Position numbers and translations under genes: made by a program. Positions 1 through 11,067 of a stretch of DNA of 64,000 bases are shown in pieces. The stretch's first letter is position 1. Each line of letters begins with the position of its first letter. The notes under the pieces are model-generated. The model did no database searches and was not told where the DNA came from. It saw nothing but the letters and a program-made list of their open reading frames with translations. Location: assembly GCA_020726505.1 (NCBI GenBank), contig JAHLEZ010000018.1, positions 620,001-684,000 of the forward strand, in the 5' to 3' direction. This DNA is from Leptodontidium sp. MPI-SDFR-AT-0119 (lineage: Eukaryota > Ascomycota > Leotiomycetes > Helotiales > Leptodontidiaceae).

Positions 1-813
1 CTCACCGCCATCATCAGCTCCTACCACGAGATCTCCCAAACAACCCCCACCACCTAGATCCAGCCAAGGAAAGAAGAACACCAAACCCCTCAACCCACTG
101 CTGGAGATCCCATCACTACCACCCACCGCAACCGAAAATTCAAAAAGGGTATAGACCGAATAACTAACCGACTGACAAGTCGGTCAAGCAAGCAAGCAGC
201 CAAGAAAAGTAGAAATGGCGAACCGAACCGCATCGCATCACATGTCATCACGCCGGAAGGAGGAGCACAGCACAAGGCCGGCGTACGATCCTTGTCAACG
301 CAACGGAATGGAAAGCGAAACGATTCAATCCAGAGATAATAACGCACGTCGAGAAGCGAAAATCAAAAGAGGAAAAGAGACGTGCGTCGTATACGGGGTA
401 TGGGCGAAGAGAAGATTGGTATGCTGTTCGTATCGATCAATCAACCCCCTTCCGAAGGTGTCGGTTGATCGGGTGGGAAATGCAATGCGCGCTCATATGT
501 ATGTATGCAGAATGTGTGTGGTATGTGGTATTTCAAGTCGTCAAGCCGTAAATGTCTATCTCATATCTTCCCTCGACGAGGAAAAGGAAGAGATAGACCC
601 GTAAAGAACGAGGAGTGATGTACGCATCGAAGAGTTCGGTCGAGAAAATTCAGAATCCGCCGTCACCGGAAGAAGATTGGATTGGTGATGTCGGAGATAT
701 ATCCGTTGGCTGGCCAAGCACATTCCTTCGAACCAGAATGTCGCATGTTGACCATCACAGCGCAGAGTAACGTAAATATCAACAAGACAACCGACCTCAA
801 CCATCAAATCCAT
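1..813. other. Intergenic, no supported gene
   Basis: I see no convincing gene here. The open frames on both strands are short, overlap each other and lack recognisable motifs or splice structure. The last 150 bases or so probably hold the 3' untranslated region of the leftward gene that ends at 814. Confidence 0.5.
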
Positions 814-1179
814 TTACAACATCGCCGCAACGGCGCAAGCAACCAAACCAGCGCTACCGGCCCAGTACGCATTCAGGCTACTTGCGGCACCCATGAAGTT
901 GGCCGGTAGAGTATTCGAAGGTGTAGCAGATACAATGGGTGATGCGCCACCGGTACCAGTTGCAGTTGTGTAGGAAGCTGATGCGACAGTAGGACCAGAA
1001 GCCGAGGTCGTGCTGTTGTAGGTTGGGTAGGTCGCGTAGACACTTGCGACGACTTCGGAAACGGTGATTGTCTTGGTGAGGGTAGCTGTCGAGGTGATTG
1101 TTGTTGTAGACGCTGAAGTAGAGTATTGCGCCGAGGCGAGGAGAGGGAGGATGGCGGTTGTCAGAAGTGAGAAGCGCAT
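814..1179 (-). CDS. Small GPI-anchored Ser/Thr-rich secreted protein
   Basis: A 121-residue protein starting at an ATG (complement 1179-1177). It opens with a signal peptide of about 18 residues (MRFSLLTTAILPLLASAQ). The middle is rich in Ser, Thr, Ala and Val, including runs such as TSASTTTITSTATLTKTIT that are likely O-glycosylated. The C-terminus ends in a hydrophobic stretch (AGSAGLVACAVAAML) preceded by small residues, as in a GPI-attachment signal. Fungi have many such short cell-wall proteins; I do not recognise a named family. It is a single exon with a long, repeat-rich upstream region. The function is unknown, but a wall or surface location is well supported by composition. Confidence 0.72.
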   Translation of the reverse strand: MRFSLLTTAILPLLASAQYSTSASTTTITSTATLTKTITVSEVVASVYATYPTYNSTTSASGPTVASASYTTATGTGGASPIVSATPSNTLPANFMGAASSLNAYWAGSAGLVACAVAAML

Positions 1180-4100
1180 TTTGAAGATGGTGAGATTGAT
1201 ATGTGAGGATTGGATTGTGTTTGAGGAGGTAGATATGTATCGAGATCGATAGAGACCGTGGTGATCAGATCGGATCGAAATGTTTTGAGGAATTGCTTGT
1301 TTCTATTTGTCGCAAGAGATCTTCGGTGGTAGATGCTCAAGATATATGCTTCACAAGACAATGGGACGAGTGTGCGTTGGTTTGAAGCTATTGAGCGGGT
1401 TCGGACAATAGGATCAAGTCGGGGGGGCTCGAGTGGTGGTGGTGAACGACTGTGCGATAAAACTCAGTGAGTGTGATGAATACGCCGGTATTCTGGATAT
1501 TGTTGATGTTGTAGTTGTGACGGGTGTATTTGTAGTGTAATTGAGGATCAAATCTTTCAAAGACGAGAACAGACTTTGCCAACGAAGTCTGATTGTGCGG
1601 ACGTGAGAGTGTATGAGTGAGTGAGGATGGGATAGGATTGTGGGTGAAGAAGAGAGGAAGAGATGGAAGGATGGAAGGATGGAAGTGCGGGCGATATGAG
1701 TAAGATGAGATGGGATCTTGGGGTGCAGAAGGGAGAGCTGCGGTGCGTTGCGCCGGCCGGGAAGCGAGTGGAGATTATTTCGGGCTGGATGGGTCTAACT
1801 AACTAAGGGACGGACTGGGCGAGGAGGATGCGCGGTAAGAGGTTAGGTTAGTCGGGTCGGGTGGTGGGTGGCCAGCCAGCTAGCCAGCACAGCAAGCGGC
1901 AGTGACAACAAACGGATTCAGAGACAGAGACAGAGACAGAGACAACAGCTCAACTGCCAACAAAGAGAGGAAGGGAGAAACAACAAACGGATTAATGATT
2001 ATGTAGGTAGAGTTAGTTGGAAGAGTATCAGAACGAGGGAGGGGAAAGAGAAGAAGAAGGAGAAGAAGATCAGAAACATCAAGGCCAGGAAAGTCCTGTT
2101 TATTCATTCAGTCTATCAGAACATGAGATGAACTCCCCCCTCTCTCTCTCTCTCCTTCAACTGACAGTCGAAAACGCATAAAGTCGAGCGAGCACTGTCT
2201 TCACCACACTTCAGCGTCTACCCTCCCCCAAATCCTCCCCCCTTCAGGCTACACCCCCCATCCTCTTAGGCCATCATCATCCTAAAATAATTCCCTCTGC
2301 AGAGTCAGTCAGTCAGTCAGTCAGTCAGTCAGTCAGTCAGTCAGCACCCTGAAAAGTCCAATCCTCCGCCGAAAATAAACACACACACACATAAAGAAAG
2401 CCCCAACAACCCGGGTCGCCTCGTCACACTGCATCTTAAATTGCCCCATTTAATCCCCGTCTCATCCCTGCTCTGACCCACTCAGCCCCAGTCATCCCGA
2501 AAACGGGACCACGTCTCACTGGCTGGTCGGCTGGTCTAGGGCTGGGCTAAAGCGCGGGTTCCTGAGCTAGGCTTGCTAGTGCCGCTAGTGCTGCTGGTTC
2601 CTGAATCGAGGCTTGGCGGTAGGGTGGGAAATGATTGGCGACAGGGTTTGGTTGGGTACAGTAAGGTTGGGAGTTGTACCCAGGTGGGTAAAGTGCAGGT
2701 GGGTGCAGGTGGGTGGGCTTGTGCGTTGAGGATAAAATATCTGCGTGCACTAGGAAAATTGTGCAAAATTTTCAAAGGGGAAGGTTTTGTTAGGTGCATG
2801 CATGGAGTGAGGCAATGTGATTGATTGATTGATTGATTGATTGTTGGGAGGGAGATTATCTAATCGCCGATCCGATAGGTGAGTCGTGGACCCTTCAGTA
2901 AGTAAGGTTCGGTTCGGTAATTGAGGGCATCGTGAGTTTTGCTCGTGATGACTTTCATTTTGGTGTTCCGAGGTCTTGAGGATATAGGACAACAGACCCT
3001 AGGTCAGAAATAGGTCTTGCATCACACTCACTACCTTTGCGCTCGCTGCATGGAGAAAGAAAAGTCACAAAGTCAAAAAGAAGAAGAAGGTTTCAAAACA
3101 CCACCTTTTACTACTTACTTACTGTAGGTACCTTTCCACCACTTCTCTCTCAACTGCTCACACACACACACACACCTCAACACAACGCCACGTGTGAAAA
3201 TACCTGCAAGCCGAAAATCACTGCATATGTTCCGTGCCCTGCACCCACCACTCCTTCCCCAAAGCCCTCTCTGGACAACAGCCCTGCCCTCCCTCTTGGA
3301 CAACGCAGCACTGCATTTCCTGACTCCCTCTGCAACCAATGGCAAGCATCACACAAAACACACACAATAATCGAATTCTAACCATCCCAACCAACCAAAC
3401 CAAAACCCCCCAAACAAGATCCCATCATAACGTCGCAATGTCGTGTCATCATCCACGCGAGCGCAATTAATAAATTAATCGCCCGATAACGGGATCATTT
3501 GACAGATTGGCAGATTGCGACGATTTCGCTGCTTTTAATTGGTTGAGAAGGTGGTGTGGATAAGGGGGGTGTTTGATGAATCGCTTTGGACTCGCTTATC
3601 TGGGCGTTTGTAAGGGAGTCATTTCCGATGAGTCTCTGTCCTCTCCCCTTTCCATTCTTGTTTTTGAATCAATGGGAAAGGAATGAGTTGAATCTGAGCC
3701 TTGTGGCTGTACTTACTCACGCAACCTTCATATCCCTCGTCCGACCTAACGACTGCTGCCATTCATCATCCTCGAGCCAGCCTACCTCAAGCAACCCAAC
3801 TCACGGTCTCTTCCCCGGCCACGCTACCAAAAGTACCTGTGACCTTCGTACCTACAGTACCAACCAACAGTCCCAAAATAATACAAGACAAGACGAGACG
3901 AAGCGAAGCGAAACGACAAGAAACAAACACAACTGTCAGCACCGACCGACTTGACCAGCAGGCGACCAGACCAGACTAGAGCCAGCAGGTATTGAAATGA
4001 AACCAAACCACTGGCCGTTCTGTTGGTTTAAGCAAAACAACAAAGATAAAATCAAGAATAAGTCCAAACCGAAGAAATCAAACAGCCAGTAACCAGCCGA

Positions 4101-5223
4101 ACCGCTCTCTTCTCTTGTATTCCGCATAGTAGTGTAACTTCCTTCTCCTGTAACTTCTTTTCATTCTGCATTCTGCAAGCAAGCAGCCTCTTCTTTCCTT
4201 CCCTTCCCTCCCGTCCTTCCACCACAATCCCCGAAATCAAAATTCAGAAGAACAACCAAACCCCCCCCCCCCCCCCCCCCCATTTCTGCAACAAACCCCG
4301 TTTGATCACCCCAAAACAAGCTTCAGACCCGACACCTACATCCATCTCTCTCGGCTCAAAATCCCCAAAAGCTCAAGCTCTAAAAACCGGGCTCAAACGC
4401 GCGATGCTTCATCTTCGTCTTTTCCAACCCATGGAGGTGGCTCGTGCGAGGGCGAGGCGAGGCGTAACTAGATCGGATACTAGATCGGATACTAGATCGG
4501 ATCAGATCGGATTGGATTGACTGGGGGATGGTTGTGGGGTGTGAACATTTACTTTCGCTTTAAGGTCGGGAAGGAAGATGAGGGAAGGGTATTGTATGTA
4601 AGATTAAGTTGATTGATTCAGATGGTACGTTTGATGCGCAGATGCGAGGATTCAAGATGAGCAGAGCTGGGAGGGAGGGAGGGAGGGGGGTGCAGCACGT
4701 GATCCTCAAAATCACATCACATCCGGCGTTTTGCTTGCGCTTTGTGCTTGCGAGAGACGAGAGTAAACGCTCTTTCTTATTCCCACGACCGGGAACTCAC
4801 GTTAGATTAAATCATATTCAACCAACCACCCCAGAAGGAGCAGTCTTGAAAAAGAACCCAGAATGTAAGCTTGTCTGTCAGGACTCAGCACCTGACATAC
4901 TCAATCTCATATGCATGTCTCATCTATCCCAAATCCATCCTCTGGCCGATGATCATGAAACCGGAGATCTTCAACACCGTCGATCTGGAAGGAGAGAGAG
5001 TGTTCTAACGAAAGAAAGTTTAAATCAGACGAGAAGAAGAGAAGGAGAAGGAGATAAGCCAAGAAGGGTGTTCGTAAGATTATACTTCATGCGTTCCTGT
5101 TTCTGTTTATCCGTTTGTCGTTTATCATTTGGTGCAATGGTGATCTTTACCTGGATATGTTCTGCTAACGTTTCATTCTGGATATATCGGGGAGGTCTGG
5201 ATGGGCTGTATACCGCCCTTCTT
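1180..5223. other. 4-kb non-coding stretch rich in microsatellites
   Basis: No supported gene. The stretch carries many simple repeats: ggat/ggaa units near 1665-1685, an agagac run near 1918-1943, a CT run near 2138-2153, gtca repeats near 2305-2343, CA runs near 2382 and 3160, tgat repeats near 2818-2842, a 21-C homopolymer at 4261-4281, and gatcggatacta repeats near 4470-4505. Open frames here are short and run through these repeats. It may be a long regulatory region for the gene ending at 814, but nothing specific can be named. Confidence 0.6.
4261..4281. repeat. Poly-C homopolymer (21 nt)
   Basis: An uninterrupted run of 21 C residues between an A-rich flank and catttctgc. It is non-coding. 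Similar G/C homopolymers occur at 5978-5999 and 17517-17530. Confidence 0.9.
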
Positions 5224-5388
5224 TTTAATCTTTTTAATCTTTTTATATTTTATATTTTTATATTTTTTATATTTTTATATTTTTATATTTTTTATATTTT
5301 TATATTTTTATATTTTTATATTTTTAATATTTTAATATTTTAATATTTTAATATTTTAATATTTTAATATTTTAATATTTTAATATTG
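5224..5388. repeat. AT-only minisatellite
   Basis: About 165 bases of tandem TTTTTATAT-like units that grade into TTTTAATA-like units towards the right end. The change of unit partway along suggests local expansion by slippage rather than a transposon. The open frame that runs into it from the left gives only Phe/Ile/Tyr low-complexity peptide and is not a gene. Confidence 0.85.
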
Positions 5389-5791
5389 TAAGTAGGATGC
5401 AGTTAATCGCCTTCCAAGGTCCTATGCAAGGCTTGAGATTGGAAGTTAGGGTGGTAAGTCACGACGGGAAAAAATATAGTGAAAGACGAAGGGGGTTCTT
5501 GATATAAAGCTTGGAAGTTGGGATGGACTCATCAATCACAGGAAGTTTATATTCTACTTCATATTCTAGTGAGGTTAGATCATGGTGGAATGGAGATGGT
5601 AAGTAACTGGCTTGAACGTCCGTTTCAGCCGCTTGCCATTGAAAAAAATCCAGAAAGCACAGGGTGGACGTGTGCTAGCACCGTTATCAAATAAAAGGTA
5701 TTGACCGCCACGAAACACACAATAGAACATCATCCCCCAGGGGCTGACTACTATCTAATTTATGGAGATCTAAATCTCATTCTGCCTTAAA
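5389..5791. other. Intergenic
   Basis: About 400 bases with no supported gene. It probably contains the 3' untranslated region of the leftward CorA-like gene that ends at 5792. Confidence 0.5.
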
Positions 5792-7242
5792 CTACTCCTC
5801 AACCTCTCCCGGAAAGGGAAATCCCTCGGAAATCGGTCCAGAGCCGCAAGGAAGAATCCTCGCAATGTATCTGACGGAGACAGTAACAACAAAGTAGACA
5901 AGACCAGAACCAAAAGAGACGATGCAGAGATAAACCAAACTCGCAAGCATGTCGAGCCAGCTCCGGCCAGCTCCGAACCCCCCCCCCCCCCCCCCCCCCA
6001 CGTTCGTGCTGAACACGGACACCATAAAGGACAGCGGCAGCAATATCAGCGTCAGGACAGTGACGATCCTGATGTTTTGGGGATCGTGCAGTGCTTGGCG
6101 TGCTAATGCCTTCGAATGGTCTACCATGGCTGAGTTTGTTACGAGGCTTGTGGTGTCCATCTATAGCCTAGATAGCGATACGGCATCTGATAGCAGCATC
6201 CAGTACCGCATTGCTCTTCTCCCTGGTCCGAGGCCATGTCGGCCCTCCTCGGTCCTCGATAACCACGATATTCTGCTTCAGCCTCTGAATGTGTTCTTGG
6301 AGTGACACAGCAATGGATTGGAGAACTTGAAGTGTGGTTTTCAAGGGTCCACAGGAACCTTCCATCTGAGCCTTGATCTCGGACGAGATCATGTTGAGAA
6401 ATTGGCGCTCGGAGCTCGCAGAGAATTCGAAGAGATCCAGGACCGAAAAGAGCGGATCGGGCTCCGCTTTCATCTCTGGGGGGAGAGATTTGCTGTACTG
6501 GAAAGGAATAATCCTCGAGCTCTGTCCCCAGCTGTCGTAGTGAGTAGTAACTGCCGTATCGCTATCGTTAGCGATGGAGAGCATTTCTGCTACAATATTT
6601 CCACGACGGCGCTGGACATGAGGAAGTAAGTAGCTTTTATCCTTGAGAAATTTAAATGGACTGGTAACTAGTGAGGCACCAGAGTCCATCCAAACGATAA
6701 CTAAAGGCGGTCAGTTGTATATTTGCTTACCATCTGGGACTTTACGTACCAGTCCACTTCTCATCTCTAGTCCCAGCGAGACAGATTGAAAGGTCTTGCT
6801 CGACGGTAAATCTGCCTTGGCCAAATACTGAGTATTTTCTGACCATTGATTCGCCTATTGGAAGTTCTAGGCCCTGCTGTCGTCCATGGTAGCACGAATT
6901 TAGTGATTCAAGTATCCGGCTTCTGCTCTCCTCCAGCTCTTTTGGATTTTCCAACCGCCGAGGCTTGTTACACGAAGCTTGAATACTTTTGCCGACGCTG
7001 GGATGGTGGGTATGCTGTAAGTGTCGCTGTAGTTCAAGAAGTCTAGATGAGCTCGGAAGAACTCGGGTGGACGCAACATTCCGCTCCAACAGTGGCTGAA
7101 GTGAAGAGCATGATGTGGTAAGGAGGCAGGCTTCCGAGCAATATAGTGGCTGTTTCTCGGTTAGGAGACTAGAGAGGAGATATATACGTAATATCGGTCG
7201 ACGTGGAGGTTTTGAGAAGAAAATCTTTGGTTCAAGAACCAT
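5792..7242 (-). CDS. CorA-like two-TM membrane protein (5' end uncertain)
   Basis: Three exons join in phase: about 7242-6750, 6700-6207 and 6160-5792. The introns of 49 nt (gtacgt...tttag) and 46 nt (gtactg...tatag) are convincing. The C-terminal part resembles the CorA/ZntB-like proteins common in fungi: a DHSKALARQALHDPQNIR-type helix, a first TM (IRIVTVLTLILLPLSFMVSVF), a short loop and a second TM (LVYLCIVSFGSGLVYFVV). The usual GMN motif is degenerate (about STN), so magnesium transport is doubtful. The loop holds seven glycines encoded by a 22-nt G run (C on the plus strand, 5978-5999). The first exon is weak: the ATG at 7242 overlaps the end of the upstream same-strand gene, so the true start may lie elsewhere or the N-terminus may be lost. 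Confidence 0.6.
5978..5999 (-). repeat. 22-nt G homopolymer inside a coding exon
   Basis: On the coding (minus) strand this is a run of 22 G between the two TM segments of the CorA-like gene and is read as poly-glycine. A change of one base would shift the frame before TM2. Confidence 0.9.
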
Positions 7243-9201
7243 CAGCCCTGTCGGCGCTTCTCTGAGCCCACCTACTCTGCTTCTCGAAATCCAACCTCTC
7301 CTCACCAGTCAGTTGCTTCAGCCCCTCCTCTCGGATACTAGCGAACATCTCAAGGGCTTCTTCGTACCTCTCATTCGAAGTCCATCCATCACGGGCAATA
7401 AAGCCTTCTAGTCTGTCCCAGAAATCGGCCTGCTCGTTGAATCCTTCACCGTCTCGCATATGATTCTGTAGATCTTCTTCAGTAAAGTGGATAGGGCAAG
7501 CGGTATTATATCCCATCTCATCCCAATATCTGCGTGATCTACGTTGGCTAAGTTTGTGAATTGGGTAGCACAGCAGGAAATACCTTTCCAATCTAATTAG
7601 ACATTGCCTGAAGGGTAAAATGCCCCCCTCCCAAGAATCCTCAGCAAACGCGATTGTCTGTTTTCTTACCGTTCTTTGTGGAATATCGATGATATTGGTT
7701 AACAACGGGTTCTTTTTTTTAGTCTTTGCCCCATACAAGTATTGGACAAGGGATCTCTCGACCTGACGCGAGGCCTTGACCTTTTCATTCCCTTCTATGC
7801 TCTCGTAGTCTTCAGGAAGCCTCAACACGACCTCGCCAGCGTAATGCACGATCTTCGGATAGCGGTATTGAACGAAAAGAGGTCCAGCCCAGTTAGACTG
7901 CCAATCAATGATGCAAGTGACTTGGTCATCTTTCACAAACAAGTTTGATGCATGCAAGTCCCAATGCCAAAGAGTAGAGCGAACCATTCTCTCATCCTTC
8001 GGTAAGATGTACAGGGAAATGTCAAGATATTTCTTGTAAAGTGCGATGTGGGCATCGGGGGATTCTTGAGCTGCCGACTTTTGGAATACACTCGGTGGTG
8101 TCTCTCGGGGTGCGTACTGACTCAGCCAGGTGACTTAGTTGTTGGCTAAAGCTCTAAGATAGTCATCAGCGGTTTTCCGTAGAAGCTATTAGCGAAAAAT
8201 GCCTATCGTGTATAGTAACTCCTTGGTCTCCCACAAGGTCCCCGTTCCATTGGCATTGATGTTTGATCTCTTCTCCAAAACACATGTTCTACCACTGGAC
8301 CAATTGTGAATCGCTCTTCCACCTCTTTCTTTAGTGTGTCCGAAATATCGCCAGAAACCTCTATTTTTTCGCACCCTGGAAAGGAATCTTTTGCAAAGTA
8401 TATATTACCATGTCTAACGGTATCAGTAGTTTTCCAAATCGTATCCTGGGGGGCTAACCGGGAGAAGGACACCGAAAGTAGCTTCTGCTCAATCGAGACA
8501 ATATCTTTGACGATTTTATCTTTGGAATGTATTCCCATGTTTTCCCATACATCTCCGAGCGACGTTCCGCAGGCCTCTTCCATCAAAATGTATTCTGCTT
8601 CTACAGGATTGTCCGACACTGCACTCCAGGCGTGGACTTTTGGAACGGGTATATTGAGGATAGTTCTGGCCTAAAAAGGGAAGACAATATATCAGCTTTC
8701 AAGGTCTTCAATCAAAATCCTACGGTGGCTCACAAAGTCCATTGTTGCAACTCCAGACGCGGTGGTCCCGAACGGTGGGCCAGCATTGGGACATGGTATA
8801 CGTGCAATAGCAACCGAACCATTATCCATTACCAGCTTGAATACTTTGTTGTAACCTCCCTCGTCCAGCTTGGTTATTGAGACACAAGACTTTGCGCCGA
8901 TGCTCTCAGCACCAATACGCTTAAGCTCCTCAACATTGAACTTCCTATATCTTTCTTGAAGCTGCTTCTCCTCATCCCATAACCATCTCCCATTGGTGTA
9001 GCGGAAGAAATGTTCATTTTGCAGCGTCTTTGACTTTGACTTTGCGGACGCGGACGCGGACATGGACATGGACATTTTTCGAGATAGTTTGCTCCAGAGG
9101 AAGCGAGGCATGATCGAAGTTCGTAGGAAGTTGATGATTGAGGTAAGATACTCGATTCGATGCGCGGAATCGAGACGATGGATAAGATTAGTCCAACCCA
9201 C
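7232..9201 (-). pseudogene. AIM9-like phosphotransferase, apparently disrupted
   Basis: Related to the AIM9 (altered inheritance of mitochondria 9) / aminoglycoside-phosphotransferase kinase-fold family. Exon 1 (about 9201 or 9111 to 8734) carries the family opening FFRYTNGRWLWDEEKQ, a KFNVEELKRIGAESIGA stretch and NAGPPFGTTASGVATMDF. A 63-nt intron (8671-8733) leads to exon 2, with DNPVEAEYILMEE. The last part, 7987-7232, holds the catalytic LWHWDLHASN (HxDxxxxN) and IIDWQS motifs. Between them the reading breaks: after MERGP near 8240 the frame is lost, and the frame that continues through TADDYLRALANN meets a TAA at 8135-8137. No standard intron I tried restores it. This suggests a decayed copy, or unusual splicing. 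Near the N-terminus a short Met-Ser/Ala-Ser repeat comes from a hexamer repeat at 9041-9080. Confidence 0.65.
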
Positions 9202-9636
9202 AAAGCTGCGCGGCGCCTGCGCGGGGTATCTACAGTGGCTTCAATCCTACGTCCGCACGACACTGCCAGCGTTCAGTCAATCCTTCCTTCCTGCTATCCC
9301 ACTTATGTGCAAACTAGTTGTGCATGCAGCTACAATTGAGCTTGCGGGAGTGATGGTACGAACTAGCGTTGGCCACAATTGCGCTTGTGGCCTGAGGAAA
9401 TTGAGAGAACCGCGATATCACGTGGCAACCGAACTGCATCTCAATGGCCATTCAACTTCAAAGGCCCAAGCTCGTCCATGTAGCACGTATAGCTCCTTGC
9501 GTGGAGAAAAGACTTGGCAGCACCAGCAAGCGGGGTTTGAATCAAGGCTTTTTAAACCACGAACAGCTTGTTCTTCTTAATTCATTTACATTTACTCGAC
9601 AAGATTCGTTCTATCGGTGGCGCACCAATACCAACG

Positions 9637-10235
9637 ATGAGCACACCGGTGTCCACACATGTTTTTGTTCTATGTAAAACCGAGAAAATGCCTGGATCAT
9701 ATGTCGAGAAAATCCCGCTCATGGCAAATGCTGCTTGTCGAAGAGTCTGGAACCGGGACTTTAATAAAGATCCTCCAAACGAAGACCGACTCACTACTTT
9801 TGGTGGATGGATGAACACTAGGTGCTTTTTGCTGATTGATAACGGTCCTGTGGATAAGCCATACACTCTTGTGAGACTTCGTTGGGATGGGCAAAAGCTG
9901 TTTGTACTAAATAAATGCCTTTTATTCTTGCTTTTACTAAACTCCTTGAAGGGTGGATGATCCGGCTTTAGTAGATCGGTATATCCAAAGACAGTTTGAT
10001 ACAATTTATCAATTTAACCCCGCTGATCGACCAAAGACAGTAAGTTATATCAATCGAGGTTTGGGGTTTTACTAATTAAAATTAGAATGGACTTACCGAC
10101 GAAGAACTAAAAGAAGTTCTAGAACCACATCAATTCGAAGCATTTATGAAATCCAAAAATGAGATGACCGCACGACATATGGAGAAGTTACGCCAGCAGA
10201 CTTGGAATTGCATGGTTCACTGTGGTTGTTGTTGA
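9637..10235 (+). CDS. Hypothetical protein, three exons
   Basis: The exons 9637-9899, 9952-10039 and 10086-10235 join in phase to give about 166 residues. Intron 1 is 52 nt with a ttttactaaac branch. Intron 2 is 46 nt with an excellent gtaagt donor, a ttactaatta branch and an attag acceptor. The product includes AACRRVWNRDFNKDPPNEDR, an acidic helix (GLTDEELKEVLEPHQFEAF) and ends in CMVHCGCC. I do not recognise the family. The clean splice sites and well-formed protein favour a real gene. The start ATG at 9637 is the first plausible one, but further upstream exons cannot be excluded. Confidence 0.5.
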
Positions 10236-10409
10236 TAGTATTGGAGGATCGATTTCCTGAGTGGAGGTGTGCAGCGACCTGAGCCCGGAAAGTACCTCAG
10301 AAGAGGTGGATGTGCTGCGATGGGGTTGCGTGTCGCCGTTTGTTTGACCATGATGTCGATTTTTTGGTTGCTTGGATGGGGTCGGGAGCGGAAGAACGTA
10401 GAGTCGTAA

Positions 10410-11067
10410 TCATATGGAGATCTGGTTCTCAAACTCGTCGAGTGCCGGCCCTGTGGCCTCCCAAATTATTCTTCGTTTGATGACAGCCCTGACTTGTCCG
10501 ATAGAGAGCTGGGGGTCGGGCCAGGCAACACCAGCAGCTGCTGGCATCTGATCAAAATGCTGCGCTGACGAACAGATGTCGTCGCCGCATGGACACCAGT
10601 TGATGTTCCAGGTAAAAGTCAACGGCAGTGATGGGCCTTTGAAGTTTTCATCGTGATTTCGAATTGGATCGAGGGGGCCCGACGACATTGACAGGAAATA
10701 CAACGCCGAGCCAAGGAGCCCGCAGGAAGCCCCCCTCAGCTACAAGGACGATGAAGACGGCCTGTAGACACCGCCAGCAAATAATCAGGCTGCGCAGGAA
10801 GCTATTTCTTCGTCCGAGATGGTTTTTTGTCTTTCTTCCCGTGGATTTTGATATACTTGTTTGCAATGACCACTGCCATGAGCCCCAAGCGAACCGGGCT
10901 GAGAATGCTGTCAGACCCCGCCCCCCAAAGGACCCAGCCGACCGTCCGTCGAATCCCCAAATTGGGCATTGCACAGGACCCATATCAAAGACCACAATTG
11001 CAAGTATGCTAGAAATTATCCAGCTTGTCAGAAGTGCAACGGAGAGTCCACAGGCAATACGCGACAA
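10410..11067 (-). pseudogene. Possible membrane-protein gene remnant with a frameshift
   Basis: On the minus strand one frame reads a hydrophobic segment (VALLTSWIISSILAIVVF), then CPIWGFDGRSAGSFGGRG and FAWGSWQW, a Trp-rich pattern like fungal multi-pass membrane proteins, then further hydrophobic segments. It stops soon after a GGGCCCCC tract near 10678. The neighbouring frame continues with well-formed sequence (NHDENFKGPSLPLTFTW) to 10410. A one-base change in the G/C tract would join them. No ATG starts the first part, and its 5' end overlaps the opposite-strand gene that begins at 11006. I consider it a decayed or partial gene. I cannot name the family with confidence. Confidence 0.33.

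Noticed and set aside
2305..2343. Tandem gtca repeat considered as a CRISPR-like array
   Set aside because: It is a simple microsatellite without spacers, in a eukaryotic genome.
4609..5343. Plus-strand open frame of 244 codons
   Set aside because: Its end is Phe/Ile/Tyr low-complexity peptide read from an AT minisatellite. The front has no motif, so it is chance open sequence.
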